Shown here piece by piece: positions 1 through 6,109 of a DNA stretch of 15,685 nucleotides. Source of the DNA: JAUVZF01 sp964539385 (GTDB lineage: Bacteria > Planctomycetota > Phycisphaerae > FEN-1346); the NCBI GenBank assembly GCA_964539385.1, contig CAZIJC010000110.1, positions 1 through 15,685 of the forward strand, given 5' to 3'. The notes beneath the pieces are model-generated. The model searched no databases. It had not been told where the DNA came from and saw nothing but the letters and a program-made list of their open reading frames with translations. The position numbers and the translations under genes are program-made. Within the stretch, counting starts at the first letter, position 1. Each line of letters opens with the position of its first letter.

Positions 1-54
1 TAAGCGAGCGGGTGCCGTTCTCGCCACAGCAAAAGACTTACGTAAGACCGCTTA
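1..54. repeat. Left arm of a 54-bp inverted repeat flanking the glycosidase gene
   Basis: The reverse complement of this stretch matches 1541-1594 at 52 of 54 positions; the two differences lie at arm positions 12 and 17. It contains the palindrome CTTACGTAAG. The copy starts at the first base of the window, so its true outer end is not visible. No transposase gene is near. The repeat may be a dispersed intergenic element or the end of a small mobile unit; the sequence here cannot tell which. Confidence 0.9.
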
Positions 55-89
55 GGCGTCCTCCTGCGCGGCGAGGCAGAGGGGCGATT

Positions 90-1421
90 TCAGCGGGGCG
101 GCTGCATCCGGAACCAGGCGGCGAGGGGATACATCTGCGCGTTGACCCCTTTCATGACGTCGAGCATGTCCTGGTGGGCGGCGAAGTGGCGGTCCACGAT
201 GCCCCGCTGCGAGCCGTCCGCGTCGCCGCCGTACTTGAACCAGTGCCAGCCGACGCAACCCGGATTCTCCAGGAGCCCCAGCACGAGGTTCTGGTAGAAC
301 AGGCCGCGGTCGCGGTGGGAGCGCACGCGAAAGCCCGCCCCGTCGGTCTGCGTGTCGGCCGATTCCAGCCGCATGGCGTACCATTCCGACACCAGCAACG
401 GCCTGCCCGACCACGTGACCCAGTTGCGGAGCCGCTCGTCCTCGGCCGACCAGCGGTGGTAGTAATTGACGCTGACCACGTCCACGTCCGTGGCGCCGCG
501 GAAGACGGGCTCGCAGATGGTCCGGCCGTGGATGCGGCTGCCGAGGTAGAGGTGGTTCGGGTCGTACCGCTTGATGGCGGCGCTCACGATACCGTAATAC
601 CGCCCGGCCACGTATGTCAGAAACCCGTCCGTGTCCTGGCGGGTGAACGTCTCGGGCGACTTGCGGCGCGATTCGAGCCAGCGGCGCGCAGCCTGGTGAC
701 CGGGGTCGGATTCGGGCAGTTCAAGGTAGTAGGTCAGCAGGTCCGGCCTGAAGGGCAGTTCGTTGTCCGAGAAGTGTCCGAGCAGCCACGGGTCGTCTTT
801 GGTGTCGGCCAGTTGTCGGGCGTGCTCGTCGCAGAACGTCTCGAACGCCGGGTCGAAGACGGGCATGCACTGGTTCGGATAGCCGCGCGCGCCGCAGGTC
901 GGGTCTCTGCGGTTCTTGTAGGTGCTCATGAAGTTCCATCGCGGGCAGTGGGGCATGCGGTGCGGCGCGTCTCGAAACGCCTTCCAGTCGGACCAGCAGC
1001 CGAGCGTGTTGAACCCGTGCGACTTGAGCAGCGCACCGGTCGCCTTGGCCCACTGCCGGGTGCCGCCGAACGTCTCGCGGAGTTTGCCGCCGGCGAACAT
1101 GCTGTCGTTGACGCTACAGACGCCGGCGCTGAGGAACAGGCAGCCGTCAGGGTCAACGAGCCACCAGCGTCCGCGAATGTTGGCGGTGCGAAAGAAGCCC
1201 GTCGCCTTCTGCTTGCTGCGTGCCCATCCGCCGTATGGGCTGAGTGGCACGCGCGGGAGCGGCTGAAAGCGCGGCAGGCCGGCGATGGTGCGGACGGGCG
1301 TCTTGCGCCACTTGCCGTCTCTCAGCAGGTCGGCCGCCACCTGCTCGCCGGAGGCGGCGCACGCCGCCATCAGCCACACCGCAACGGCAGGTGCGAAAAG
1401 GTGCACGATGAACTGCTTCAT
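90..1421 (-). CDS. Secreted clan GH-A glycoside hydrolase (agarase/beta-galactosidase-like)
   Basis: This 443-residue protein is likely an exported retaining glycosidase with a (beta/alpha)8 barrel. Residues 1-22 are a hydrophobic export signal ending in LMAAC, so Sec cleavage or a lipoprotein anchor at Cys21 are both possible. The start at 1421 was chosen because it gives this signal; the frame stays open upstream into the repeat, but that part has no signal character. The clan GH-A signatures are visible: Asn220-Glu221 in FSDNELPF fits the acid/base at the end of strand 4, and Glu346 in LLVSEWYA fits the nucleophile of strand 7. GWHWFKYGGD (391-400) is a typical aromatic substrate-cleft segment. 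It stands alone between inverted repeats. The exact GH family and substrate are not identified; agarase-like GH50/GH86 relatives and GH42/GH5-type enzymes are the alternatives. Confidence 0.85.
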   Translation of the reverse strand: MKQFIVHLFAPAVAVWLMAACAASGEQVAADLLRDGKWRKTPVRTIAGLPRFQPLPRVPLSPYGGWARSKQKATGFFRTANIRGRWWLVDPDGCLFLSAGVCSVNDSMFAGGKLRETFGGTRQWAKATGALLKSHGFNTLGCWSDWKAFRDAPHRMPHCPRWNFMSTYKNRRDPTCGARGYPNQCMPVFDPAFETFCDEHARQLADTKDDPWLLGHFSDNELPFRPDLLTYYLELPESDPGHQAARRWLESRRKSPETFTRQDTDGFLTYVAGRYYGIVSAAIKRYDPNHLYLGSRIHGRTICEPVFRGATDVDVVSVNYYHRWSAEDERLRNWVTWSGRPLLVSEWYAMRLESADTQTDGAGFRVRSHRDRGLFYQNLVLGLLENPGCVGWHWFKYGGDADGSQRGIVDRHFAAHQDMLDVMKGVNAQMYPLAAWFRMQPPR

Positions 1422-1496
1422 GGGAGGCCCGTCCGTACGGTTCGCCGGTCGCCACGTATTGCCCACACGCGCCGGTATCGCCTGTCGCGAGTGCCC

Positions 1497-1525
1497 ATTA
1501 TGGCGTCGGCAGCAGCCCGCTGCAA
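1497..1525 (-). promoter_or_regulatory. Sigma70-like promoter of the glycoside hydrolase gene
   Basis: On the minus strand TTGCAG (1525-1520) and CATAAT (1502-1497) are separated by 17 bases. This would start transcription near 1490, giving a leader of about 70 bases before the ATG at 1421. It lies just inside the right arm of the inverted repeat, so gene and promoter sit together within the bracketed segment. Confidence 0.5.
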
Positions 1526-1540
1526 GGTCTGGACCGTCGC

Positions 1541-1594
1541 TAAGCGGTCTTCCGTAGGTCTTTTGCTGTGGCGAGAACGGCACCCGCTCGCTTA
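1541..1594. repeat. Right arm of the 54-bp inverted repeat flanking the glycosidase gene
   Basis: This arm is inverted relative to 1-54, with 52 of 54 bases identical. The arms are about 1.49 kb apart and enclose the glycosidase gene and its promoter. The arm continues directly into a GC-rich stretch (1595-1607) that forms part of a hairpin. If the element is longer than 54 bp, the same continuation should precede position 1 outside this window. Confidence 0.9.
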
Positions 1595-1664
1595 CGCTCG
1601 CGGCTAGTTACACTCGCGCCCGACCAGCCACGTGAGAAAACTAGCCGCGCACGTAAGTAAGCGG
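1591..1664. repeat. Imperfect hairpin abutting the right repeat arm
   Basis: CGCGGCTAG at 1599-1607 pairs with CTAGCCGCG at 1641-1649, giving 9 perfect pairs. The flanking CTTAC (1591-1595) and GTAAG (1657-1661) extend the pairing, with a few extra bases on the right side and a loop of about 33 bases. No T-run follows, so it is not a clear terminator. It looks like part of the repeat element. The rest of 1665-1834 holds no gene or motif I recognise apart from the ribosome binding site of the following gene stub. Confidence 0.5.
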
Positions 1665-1834
1665 CGCAGGGCAGGCATGTGCGGGAAACAAGAAAAGCGT
1701 CGTCCGGGCGAAACGTTGTGGTGGAACGCAGGCGTCGGCATTGCAATCGGCAGCGACTGTACGGCGCGGCGAGCGGTCGCGCTGCGGGCAGCCGGGCGGA
1801 ATCGGACCTGTTCGAAGACGAAAGGAGCCGGACG

Positions 1835-2025
1835 ATGGCGAGGGCAATGGTGGGTCTTCTGGCGGCAGGACTATCGCTGGGTCGTTGGCGGGCTGCGGCG
1901 GTGAGGAGGGGGCGGAGGAGACGGGGCCCGACCGGCCGGGCGGCTTCATCGGCATTTCCGTCCTCACGATGACCAAGCCCTTCTTCAAGGAGATCGCCGA
2001 CGCCGTGACCGACGAGGCCCGCAAG
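1835..2025 (+). pseudogene. 5' fragment of an ABC sugar-binding lipoprotein gene (RbsB-like), frameshifted and truncated
   Basis: A good ribosome binding site (AAAGGAG, 1821-1827) precedes ATG 1835, which opens a signal peptide (MARAMVGLLAAGLSL). The frame then shifts. The lipobox SLAGC, with Cys codon 1894-1896, and a mature start with FIGISVLTMTKPFFKEIA and VTDEARK are read in a different frame (codon starts congruent to position 1741). One missing or two extra bases around 1879-1883 would explain this. The mature part is the classical N-terminus of periplasmic ribose/xylose-type binding proteins, where a pattern close to ISVLTMTNPFF is common. Similarity stops at the Lys codon 2023-2025, after which the DNA is the antisense of the esterase gene stub. 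About 90% of a normal ~320-residue binding protein is missing, so it cannot work. Confidence 0.8.
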
Positions 2026-2127
2026 AATAAACACCTTCACCTTCTTTTCGGCCGCTTGAACCGAGCAGGCAAGTCCAAGGAGCAGAGCCACACCAACCAG
2101 GGTCTTTACCAGCCGATAACGCTTCAT
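2017..2127 (-). pseudogene. 5' fragment of a sialate O-acetylesterase-like (SGNH/SASA) gene, truncated
   Basis: This stub starts at ATG 2127, overlapping the stop of the PfkB gene as ATGA, so it was the last gene of that operon. It encodes a clear Sec signal (residues 1-26, ending SVQA), then EKKVKVFILAG. In carbohydrate esterases of the SASA family this leads straight into the block Q-S-N-M with the catalytic serine. Here the match ends after the Gly codon 2017-2019 and the next codons read LVGHG, which is antisense of the binding-protein stub. The open frame continues to a stop at 1540-1542, so a 195-residue chimeric secreted product is formally possible. The catalytic serine and all of the hydrolase fold are absent. 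The family call rests on the short FILAG context and is moderately sure. Confidence 0.7.
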
Positions 2128-3014
2128 GGCAAACTCGTATTCCAGTCGGGTAATTGGGGCGTGGCGCCGCTTTGCGAGCAGACAAATGCGGCCACCTGAC
2201 AGGCCAGGCGATTGATCGCGTCGAGGTTACGGCCCTCGAGCAGGCCGAGAGTGAGAACGGCCGTATAGGCATCGCCGGCGCCGACCGTATCGACAACGTG
2301 CGTTTCGATGCCGGGGTGCTCGCTTACCTGACCGCCGCGAAGCAAAGCGGCGCCGGCGGCCCCGCGCGTCAACGCAACGGCTCGCAGTGTGAAACGATCG
2401 GCAAGTTTCTGCATGATCTCGACGTCGGAACCCGTCCACGCGCACAACGCCGCCAGCGCCGGCAGCTCCTCGTCGTTCAGTTTTAAAACGTTTGCCAGGG
2501 CCAGCGATTCGAGGATGACGGCGTCGCTGACGAACGGCGGCCTCAGGTTGACGTCGAAGATCCGCAGCGTCGTTGGCTCCGTGGCGGCGACGAACCGTCG
2601 GATCGTCTCGCGAGAACAGTCGCTTCGCTGGCCGAGCGTGCCGAAGCAGACGGCCGACGTCCGCGCGGCCAGCCGAGCAAGATCATCGGACCACGGCAAG
2701 GCGTCCCACGCCGTATCGGCCGCAAAGGCATAAGACGCATGCCCATCGTCGTCGAGCGAGACCGTAACGACTCCGGTCGCACGGTCTGCGTGACGATGGA
2801 CACCGCAAGTCCCGACATTGCGCTTGTGCAGCTCCTCCAAAGCGCGTTCGCCGAGTTCGTCCCGGCCGACCGCGCTGACCATCTCCGCAGTGCCGCCCAA
2901 CCCGGCAACGTGGCAGGCGAAATTGGCCGGAGCCCCGCCGAACCGGGGGCCGTCCGGGAAGACATCCCACAGGATTTCACCCAGGCCGACGATCGCTGGT
3001 AGTTTCTCGCTCAT
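2124..3014 (-). CDS. PfkB-family carbohydrate kinase, probable fructokinase
   Basis: This 296-residue ribokinase-superfamily protein phosphorylates a sugar with ATP in the cytoplasm. The first PfkB signature is at residues 26-40 (GGAPANFACHVAGLG). The second is DTVGAGDAYTA (242-252), with catalytic base Asp248 and the GAGD anion hole. DVNLRPPF (154-161) and NDEE (180-183) are the conserved sugar/Mg sites. Length is normal for the family. The start at 3014 is set by the ATGA overlap with the porter gene upstream; a longer frame exists but lies inside that gene. GGAPANFA together with DVNLRPPF favours fructose over ribose or adenosine, but specificity is inferred. It lies between a sugar porter and an esterase stub, and ATGA overlaps at both ends imply coupled translation. 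It probably phosphorylates the sugar that the porter brings in. Confidence 0.9.
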   Translation of the reverse strand: MSEKLPAIVGLGEILWDVFPDGPRFGGAPANFACHVAGLGGTAEMVSAVGRDELGERALEELHKRNVGTCGVHRHADRATGVVTVSLDDDGHASYAFAADTAWDALPWSDDLARLAARTSAVCFGTLGQRSDCSRETIRRFVAATEPTTLRIFDVNLRPPFVSDAVILESLALANVLKLNDEELPALAALCAWTGSDVEIMQKLADRFTLRAVALTRGAAGAALLRGGQVSEHPGIETHVVDTVGAGDAYTAVLTLGLLEGRNLDAINRLACQVAAFVCSQSGATPQLPDWNTSLP

Positions 3015-4498
3015 TCGATGCCCAACTTTTGCTGGATTTCCTCGAGCGGTACGCCTTTGGTTTCCGGCATGATGAACAGTACCCAGATCAACTGCCCCAC
3101 CATGCAAATGCAGTAGAACGCAAAGATATGCGCTCCGGACACCTCGGCGATCACCGGGAACGTCAGCGATATCAGGGCAGCCATGATCCAATGGGTAAAG
3201 CTGCCCAGGGCCTGGCCGCGGGCCCGAACCCGGTTGGGAAAGACCTCGCCGATGAACACCCAAATCACCGCGCCCTGTCCGAATGCGTGCGAAGCGATGA
3301 ACACGATCAGGCTGATCAACACCACGATCCCACCCGCGTTGGTATAAAAGGCCCACGCCGTGGCGCCCAGGCTCAGGATGTAGCCGATCGAACCGACCAG
3401 CATCAGCTTCTTACGGCCGAAGTGATCGATAACGGTCAAGGCGGCCATGGTGAAAATCAGATTCACCAGCCCGATCCCCACCGAGCTGCCCAGCGCCGCG
3501 CTTTCTTCGTACCCCGCCATCTCGAAGATACGCTTGGTGTAGTAAATCAGTGCATTGATGCCGGAAAGCTGATTGAACGCGGCAATCATCACGGCAAGCA
3601 TGATCGGCTTGCTGTACTTCCAGCAGAAAAACGGTTCCTGCAGGGTGTGGTGCTCGATGTCGAGCGAGGCCTGGATCGCACCGATCTCGTCTTCAACGCT
3701 GCCAGAGTCGGTCCCCACCTTCCCCAACACGGACTGCGCTTCGTCAATCCGTTTCTGAGCCACCAGCCAGCGCGGGCTGCGGGGCGTGACGAAAAGAAGC
3801 AGTGTAAAGGCCAGTGCCGGAAACGCCTCCACGGCGAACATCCACCGCCATTCCAGCGTGAGCCTGTCCAGGTGCAATCCGTTGATTGTGAAGTTCGAAA
3901 GATAGGCCAACAGGATGCCGAGGACGATGTTGAACTGGACCAAAGCCACCAGGCGCCCGCGGAACCTCGCGGGCGAAATCTCGGCCACGTACATCGGCGA
4001 CACTACCGAGGCGCCGCCGACGGCGAGCCCTCCGATAAGCCGAAAGACCGCGAAGGATATCATGTTCCATGCCAAGGCGCTGCCGACCGCCGAGACGAAA
4101 TAGAGGATTCCCAAGACGAAAAGAATGGTGCGGCGTCCGTGCCGATCGGCGGGCTTGCCAAACATGATCGCGCCGATCACGGTGCCGATCAGCGCGGAAA
4201 CGACCAGCAGGCCGTGCCAGAAGGCTTCCCGTTGGATGTAAGGAAGGTCCTGTTCCGTGAGGCCCTCCATCCCTGCCTCGGCCTGTTCCGTCGTCAGCAC
4301 ATGCTCCGGCCTGCCGAAGAGTCGGCCGAGCTTTGCGTATTCGACGTCGTAGATCTCCTTAAGAGTACCCTCGGCACCGGAAATCACAGCCGTGTCGAAG
4401 CCAAACAGCAGCCCGCCGAGCGCGGCGACAACTGCGCATCCCAGTACGTAGGCGCGCAACTTGCTTGGCGGTTGGGTCGTCTGTTGTGTTTCGCTCAT
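3011..4498 (-). CDS. MFS sugar porter (SP family, XylE/GLUT-like), probable sugar:H+ symporter
   Basis: This 495-residue inner-membrane protein has about 12 helices. The sugar-porter signatures are all present: GLLFGFDTAVISG (29-41), ADRHGRRT (117-124), FRLIGGLAVGGAS (152-164), PRSPRWL (239-245), NQLSGINALIYYT (309-321), FGRKK, GEVFPNRVR and a PETKGVPLEE tail. Asp35 and Arg153 match the proton-coupling pair of XylE. Gln188, Gln310 and Asn315 match sugar-contacting positions of that family. Residues 45-90 form an extended loop between helices 1 and 2, as in XylE. The start at 4498 has a GAGGAG ribosome binding site 6-7 bases upstream. The stop overlaps the kinase start (ATGA). Hand-counted GC here (48-58% in three 60-base blocks) is below that of the rest of the window. 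The sugar transported is unknown; glucose, xylose or fructose are all plausible. Confidence 0.93.
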   Translation of the reverse strand: MSETQQTTQPPSKLRAYVLGCAVVAALGGLLFGFDTAVISGAEGTLKEIYDVEYAKLGRLFGRPEHVLTTEQAEAGMEGLTEQDLPYIQREAFWHGLLVVSALIGTVIGAIMFGKPADRHGRRTILFVLGILYFVSAVGSALAWNMISFAVFRLIGGLAVGGASVVSPMYVAEISPARFRGRLVALVQFNIVLGILLAYLSNFTINGLHLDRLTLEWRWMFAVEAFPALAFTLLLFVTPRSPRWLVAQKRIDEAQSVLGKVGTDSGSVEDEIGAIQASLDIEHHTLQEPFFCWKYSKPIMLAVMIAAFNQLSGINALIYYTKRIFEMAGYEESAALGSSVGIGLVNLIFTMAALTVIDHFGRKKLMLVGSIGYILSLGATAWAFYTNAGGIVVLISLIVFIASHAFGQGAVIWVFIGEVFPNRVRARGQALGSFTHWIMAALISLTFPVIAEVSGAHIFAFYCICMVGQLIWVLFIMPETKGVPLEEIQQKLGIE

Positions 4499-4713
4499 TC
4501 TATTGCTCCTCGGACGGTCATGTGGGCGAAAACGACCACGCTTCGGACTTCTTGACGATAACGGTCACCGCCGCTTTTTGCCGTAGTGGTTCCGCATGCT
4601 CAGCAGCAGCCGCCCGTCCGCCGGTATCCACGGCCTCACACTCGTTCATGCCCCAATCGGTGGGCGTACGTGTGTAGCGTCCCAGGCGTCACGCGACGCC
4701 GATCAAGGTCTGT

Positions 4714-4741
4714 ATCCTACCCCCCCCTCGCGCGGCGTCAA
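4714..4741 (-). promoter_or_regulatory. Sigma70-like promoter of the porter-kinase operon with an eight-G spacer tract
   Basis: On the minus strand TTGACG (4741-4736) and TAGGAT (4719-4714) are 16 bases apart. The last eight spacer bases are an uninterrupted run of G (4727-4720). Transcription would start near 4707, leaving a leader of about 210 bases before the porter start. That leader (4499-4707) contains no gene I can support. The -10 matches consensus at only four of six bases, so this is a candidate. Confidence 0.45.
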
Positions 4742-4869
4742 GTTTTTCACCCCCCGTGTCACGCCACAGCGATTATGTCACAGTGCGCCGTGGTAAGGCG
4801 CTGGTTCTCAGGGGTGCGAGACCCGCCCGGCAACTGGGTCGCTCCGGCCGGTAGCAATCGGAGCGGCGG
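4742..4869. other. Gene-free stretch between the operon promoter and the permease remnant
   Basis: Short frames here carry no recognisable protein. The plus-strand frame of the following permease remnant, read upstream, meets a stop codon at 4846-4848 and shows no transporter-like helices. The right-hand breakpoint between the porter segment and the ABC operon remnant must lie in or just after this stretch. Confidence 0.4.
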
Positions 4870-5079
4870 GTGATCCTGTTCGTGTACGCCGTGTGCGGTC
4901 TGCTGGCCGGCGGGCGGGGACGAATCCTGGGCACCCTGATAGGCGCGTTCATCATCGCCGTCATCCAGAACGGCATGAACCTGACGGGTGTGGAGAGTTA
5001 CACGCAGAAGGTCGTCCTCGGAGCGGTCATCCTCGGGGCGGTCCTGCTGGACATGCTCAAGAAGCGGCGTTCAACGTAA
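4870..5079 (+). pseudogene. 3' fragment of an ABC sugar permease gene (RbsC/XylH-like)
   Basis: From about 4906 the frame reads AGGRGRILGTLIGAFIIAVI followed by QNGMNLTGVESYTQK, a last hydrophobic helix, and a LLDMLKKRRST end. This is the C-terminus of ribose/xylose-type ABC permeases, which carry G-G-x-G, GTLIGA, N-G-x-N-L-x-G and a final helix followed by a basic tail. The complete family protein is about 320 residues; only some 57 matching residues remain. The GTG at 4870 is simply the first possible start in this frame and has no ribosome binding site, so a product is unlikely. Together with the binding-protein stub at 1835 it marks the two ends of one former ABC operon, since binding protein, ATPase and permease usually lie in that order. 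Confidence 0.82.
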
Positions 5080-5092
5080 CGGATGTCCGCGG

Positions 5093-5118
5093 CGCGGTGG
5101 GTTTGCCGACCCACCGCG
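5093..5118. terminator. Hairpin between convergent genes, probable bidirectional terminator
   Basis: CGCGGTGGGT (5093-5102) and ACCCACCGCG (5109-5118) form a perfect 10-pair stem with a 6-base loop TTGCCG. It lies between the stop of the permease remnant (plus) and that of the TIM-barrel gene (minus). There is no T-run on either side, so it is either a Rho-assisted terminator or an RNA-end stabiliser. Confidence 0.6.
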
Positions 5119-5144
5119 TGGCCATGCCACCCGCCTCTTGCCGG

Positions 5145-6029
5145 TCAGATTTTGGCGTAGCAGGCCTTGAGGTAATCGCGGGACTTTTCCAGTGCTGCGG
5201 ACATCACATCGGGCGCCGGCTCGTGGTGCATGAACGGGTTGACGTACCAGGCGTAGGCGGCCTTGGCGAGTGCGGCGATCCAGGGAGTGAAGTCGGTCGG
5301 CCCGTGTCCGGGCAGTTGGCCGACGCCCTTGGCCCGCTGCCATGCGTAGAAGAAGAAGAGTTGCTTGTCGGCGATGGCGATAACGTCCTCGACCTTCGCC
5401 CCGCGGCCCTGGAGGTGGAACGGCGCCATGGCGATGCCGAGACGTGGGTTGGTGTTGGTCTCGACGAAGGCCTTGAAGGAATCGACGGAGCCGAGCAGCG
5501 AGCCGCCGTGGTTCTCGATGGCCAGGTACGAGTTGTGTTTCTCTGCCAGTTCGAGGTCGGGTTTGAGGCTCTCGATGAACGCCTTCATGCGTGTGGTGAG
5601 TTCGGCGGGCTTGGCGGCGCCGGCGCTTCCGCGTACGGCCACGCCGCCGCCGGCCTTGCCCAGCAGTTCGGCGTACTTGCGGTACCCGCCGCGATAGACC
5701 GAGAAGGCGTAGAGTTTGAGGTTGTTTTCCGCGAGCAGTTTCTTGAGCCCGTCTGGGCCGAGGCGGCCGAGCACGTCGTCCAGATGCGGACACCCGGCGT
5801 GGCCCGACCAGATGTCGATGGCCTCGAACCCGAGTGCGGCAATGCGTTTGCACGCCTCTTCGATGGGCAGTTTCGTGTACCCGATGGACGAGGCCGACAG
5901 GCGCATCGTCCATCCGGGTTTCTCTTTAGCCGCCGATGGGCGGGCGAGCAGTCCGGTCGCGGCCGCTCCGGCCGCCATCGCCGCGCTGTGCTGAAGGAAC
6001 TGCCGCCGAGTCAGGTCGCTGCTCCGCAT
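5145..6029 (-). CDS. Tat-exported sugar phosphate isomerase/epimerase-like TIM barrel (AP endonuclease 2 superfamily)
   Basis: This 294-residue protein begins with a twin-arginine signal: LTRRQFLQ (6-13), then a small-residue hydrophobic stretch to about residue 34. That implies export already folded. The mature part is a xylose-isomerase-like barrel: RLSASSIGY (43-51), GFEAIDIWSGHAG (67-79), LKLYAFSVYRGGY (104-116), LAIENHGG (169-176) with the likely metal ligand Glu172, LGIAMAPFH (197-205), FFFYAW (225-230). In many relatives the segment before His205 is D-P-x-H, where Asp binds metal; here it is A-P-F-H, so that ligand is absent. The start at 6029 has an AAAGGA ribosome binding site. It follows the propeller gene by 80 bases on the same strand, so the two may be co-transcribed. 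Substrate and reaction are unknown. Confidence 0.85.
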   Translation of the reverse strand: MRSSDLTRRQFLQHSAAMAAGAAATGLLARPSAAKEKPGWTMRLSASSIGYTKLPIEEACKRIAALGFEAIDIWSGHAGCPHLDDVLGRLGPDGLKKLLAENNLKLYAFSVYRGGYRKYAELLGKAGGGVAVRGSAGAAKPAELTTRMKAFIESLKPDLELAEKHNSYLAIENHGGSLLGSVDSFKAFVETNTNPRLGIAMAPFHLQGRGAKVEDVIAIADKQLFFFYAWQRAKGVGQLPGHGPTDFTPWIAALAKAAYAWYVNPFMHHEPAPDVMSAALEKSRDYLKACYAKI

Positions 6030-6109
6030 GGTCGCGTTTCCTTTCTTCTGAGGTCCAAGACGTTGCCGCCGCCCCAGAGTTTACACCGACTGCCGATAGG
6101 CGTCCAGGC

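Noticed and set aside
12..1607. Long plus-strand open frame of 531 codons across the glycosidase region
   Set aside because: It is the opposite-strand shadow of a GC-rich gene. The minus-strand product has a signal peptide and GH-A catalytic motifs; this one has none and is rich in Arg, Val and Ala.
2124..3356. Longer version of the kinase with 114 extra N-terminal codons
   Set aside because: The extra part lies inside the porter gene in another frame. The ATGA overlap and family alignment both fix the start at 3014.
3029..4555. Plus-strand open frame of 508 codons opposite the sugar porter
   Set aside because: The porter on the minus strand has every family signature. The plus product is a charged, His/Gln/Asp-rich shadow.
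4754..4784. Possible CRP-type operator (GTGTCAC and TGTCACA) upstream of the porter operon
   Set aside because: The two half-sites are direct, not inverted, repeats, and their spacing does not fit a TGTGA-N6-TCACA site.
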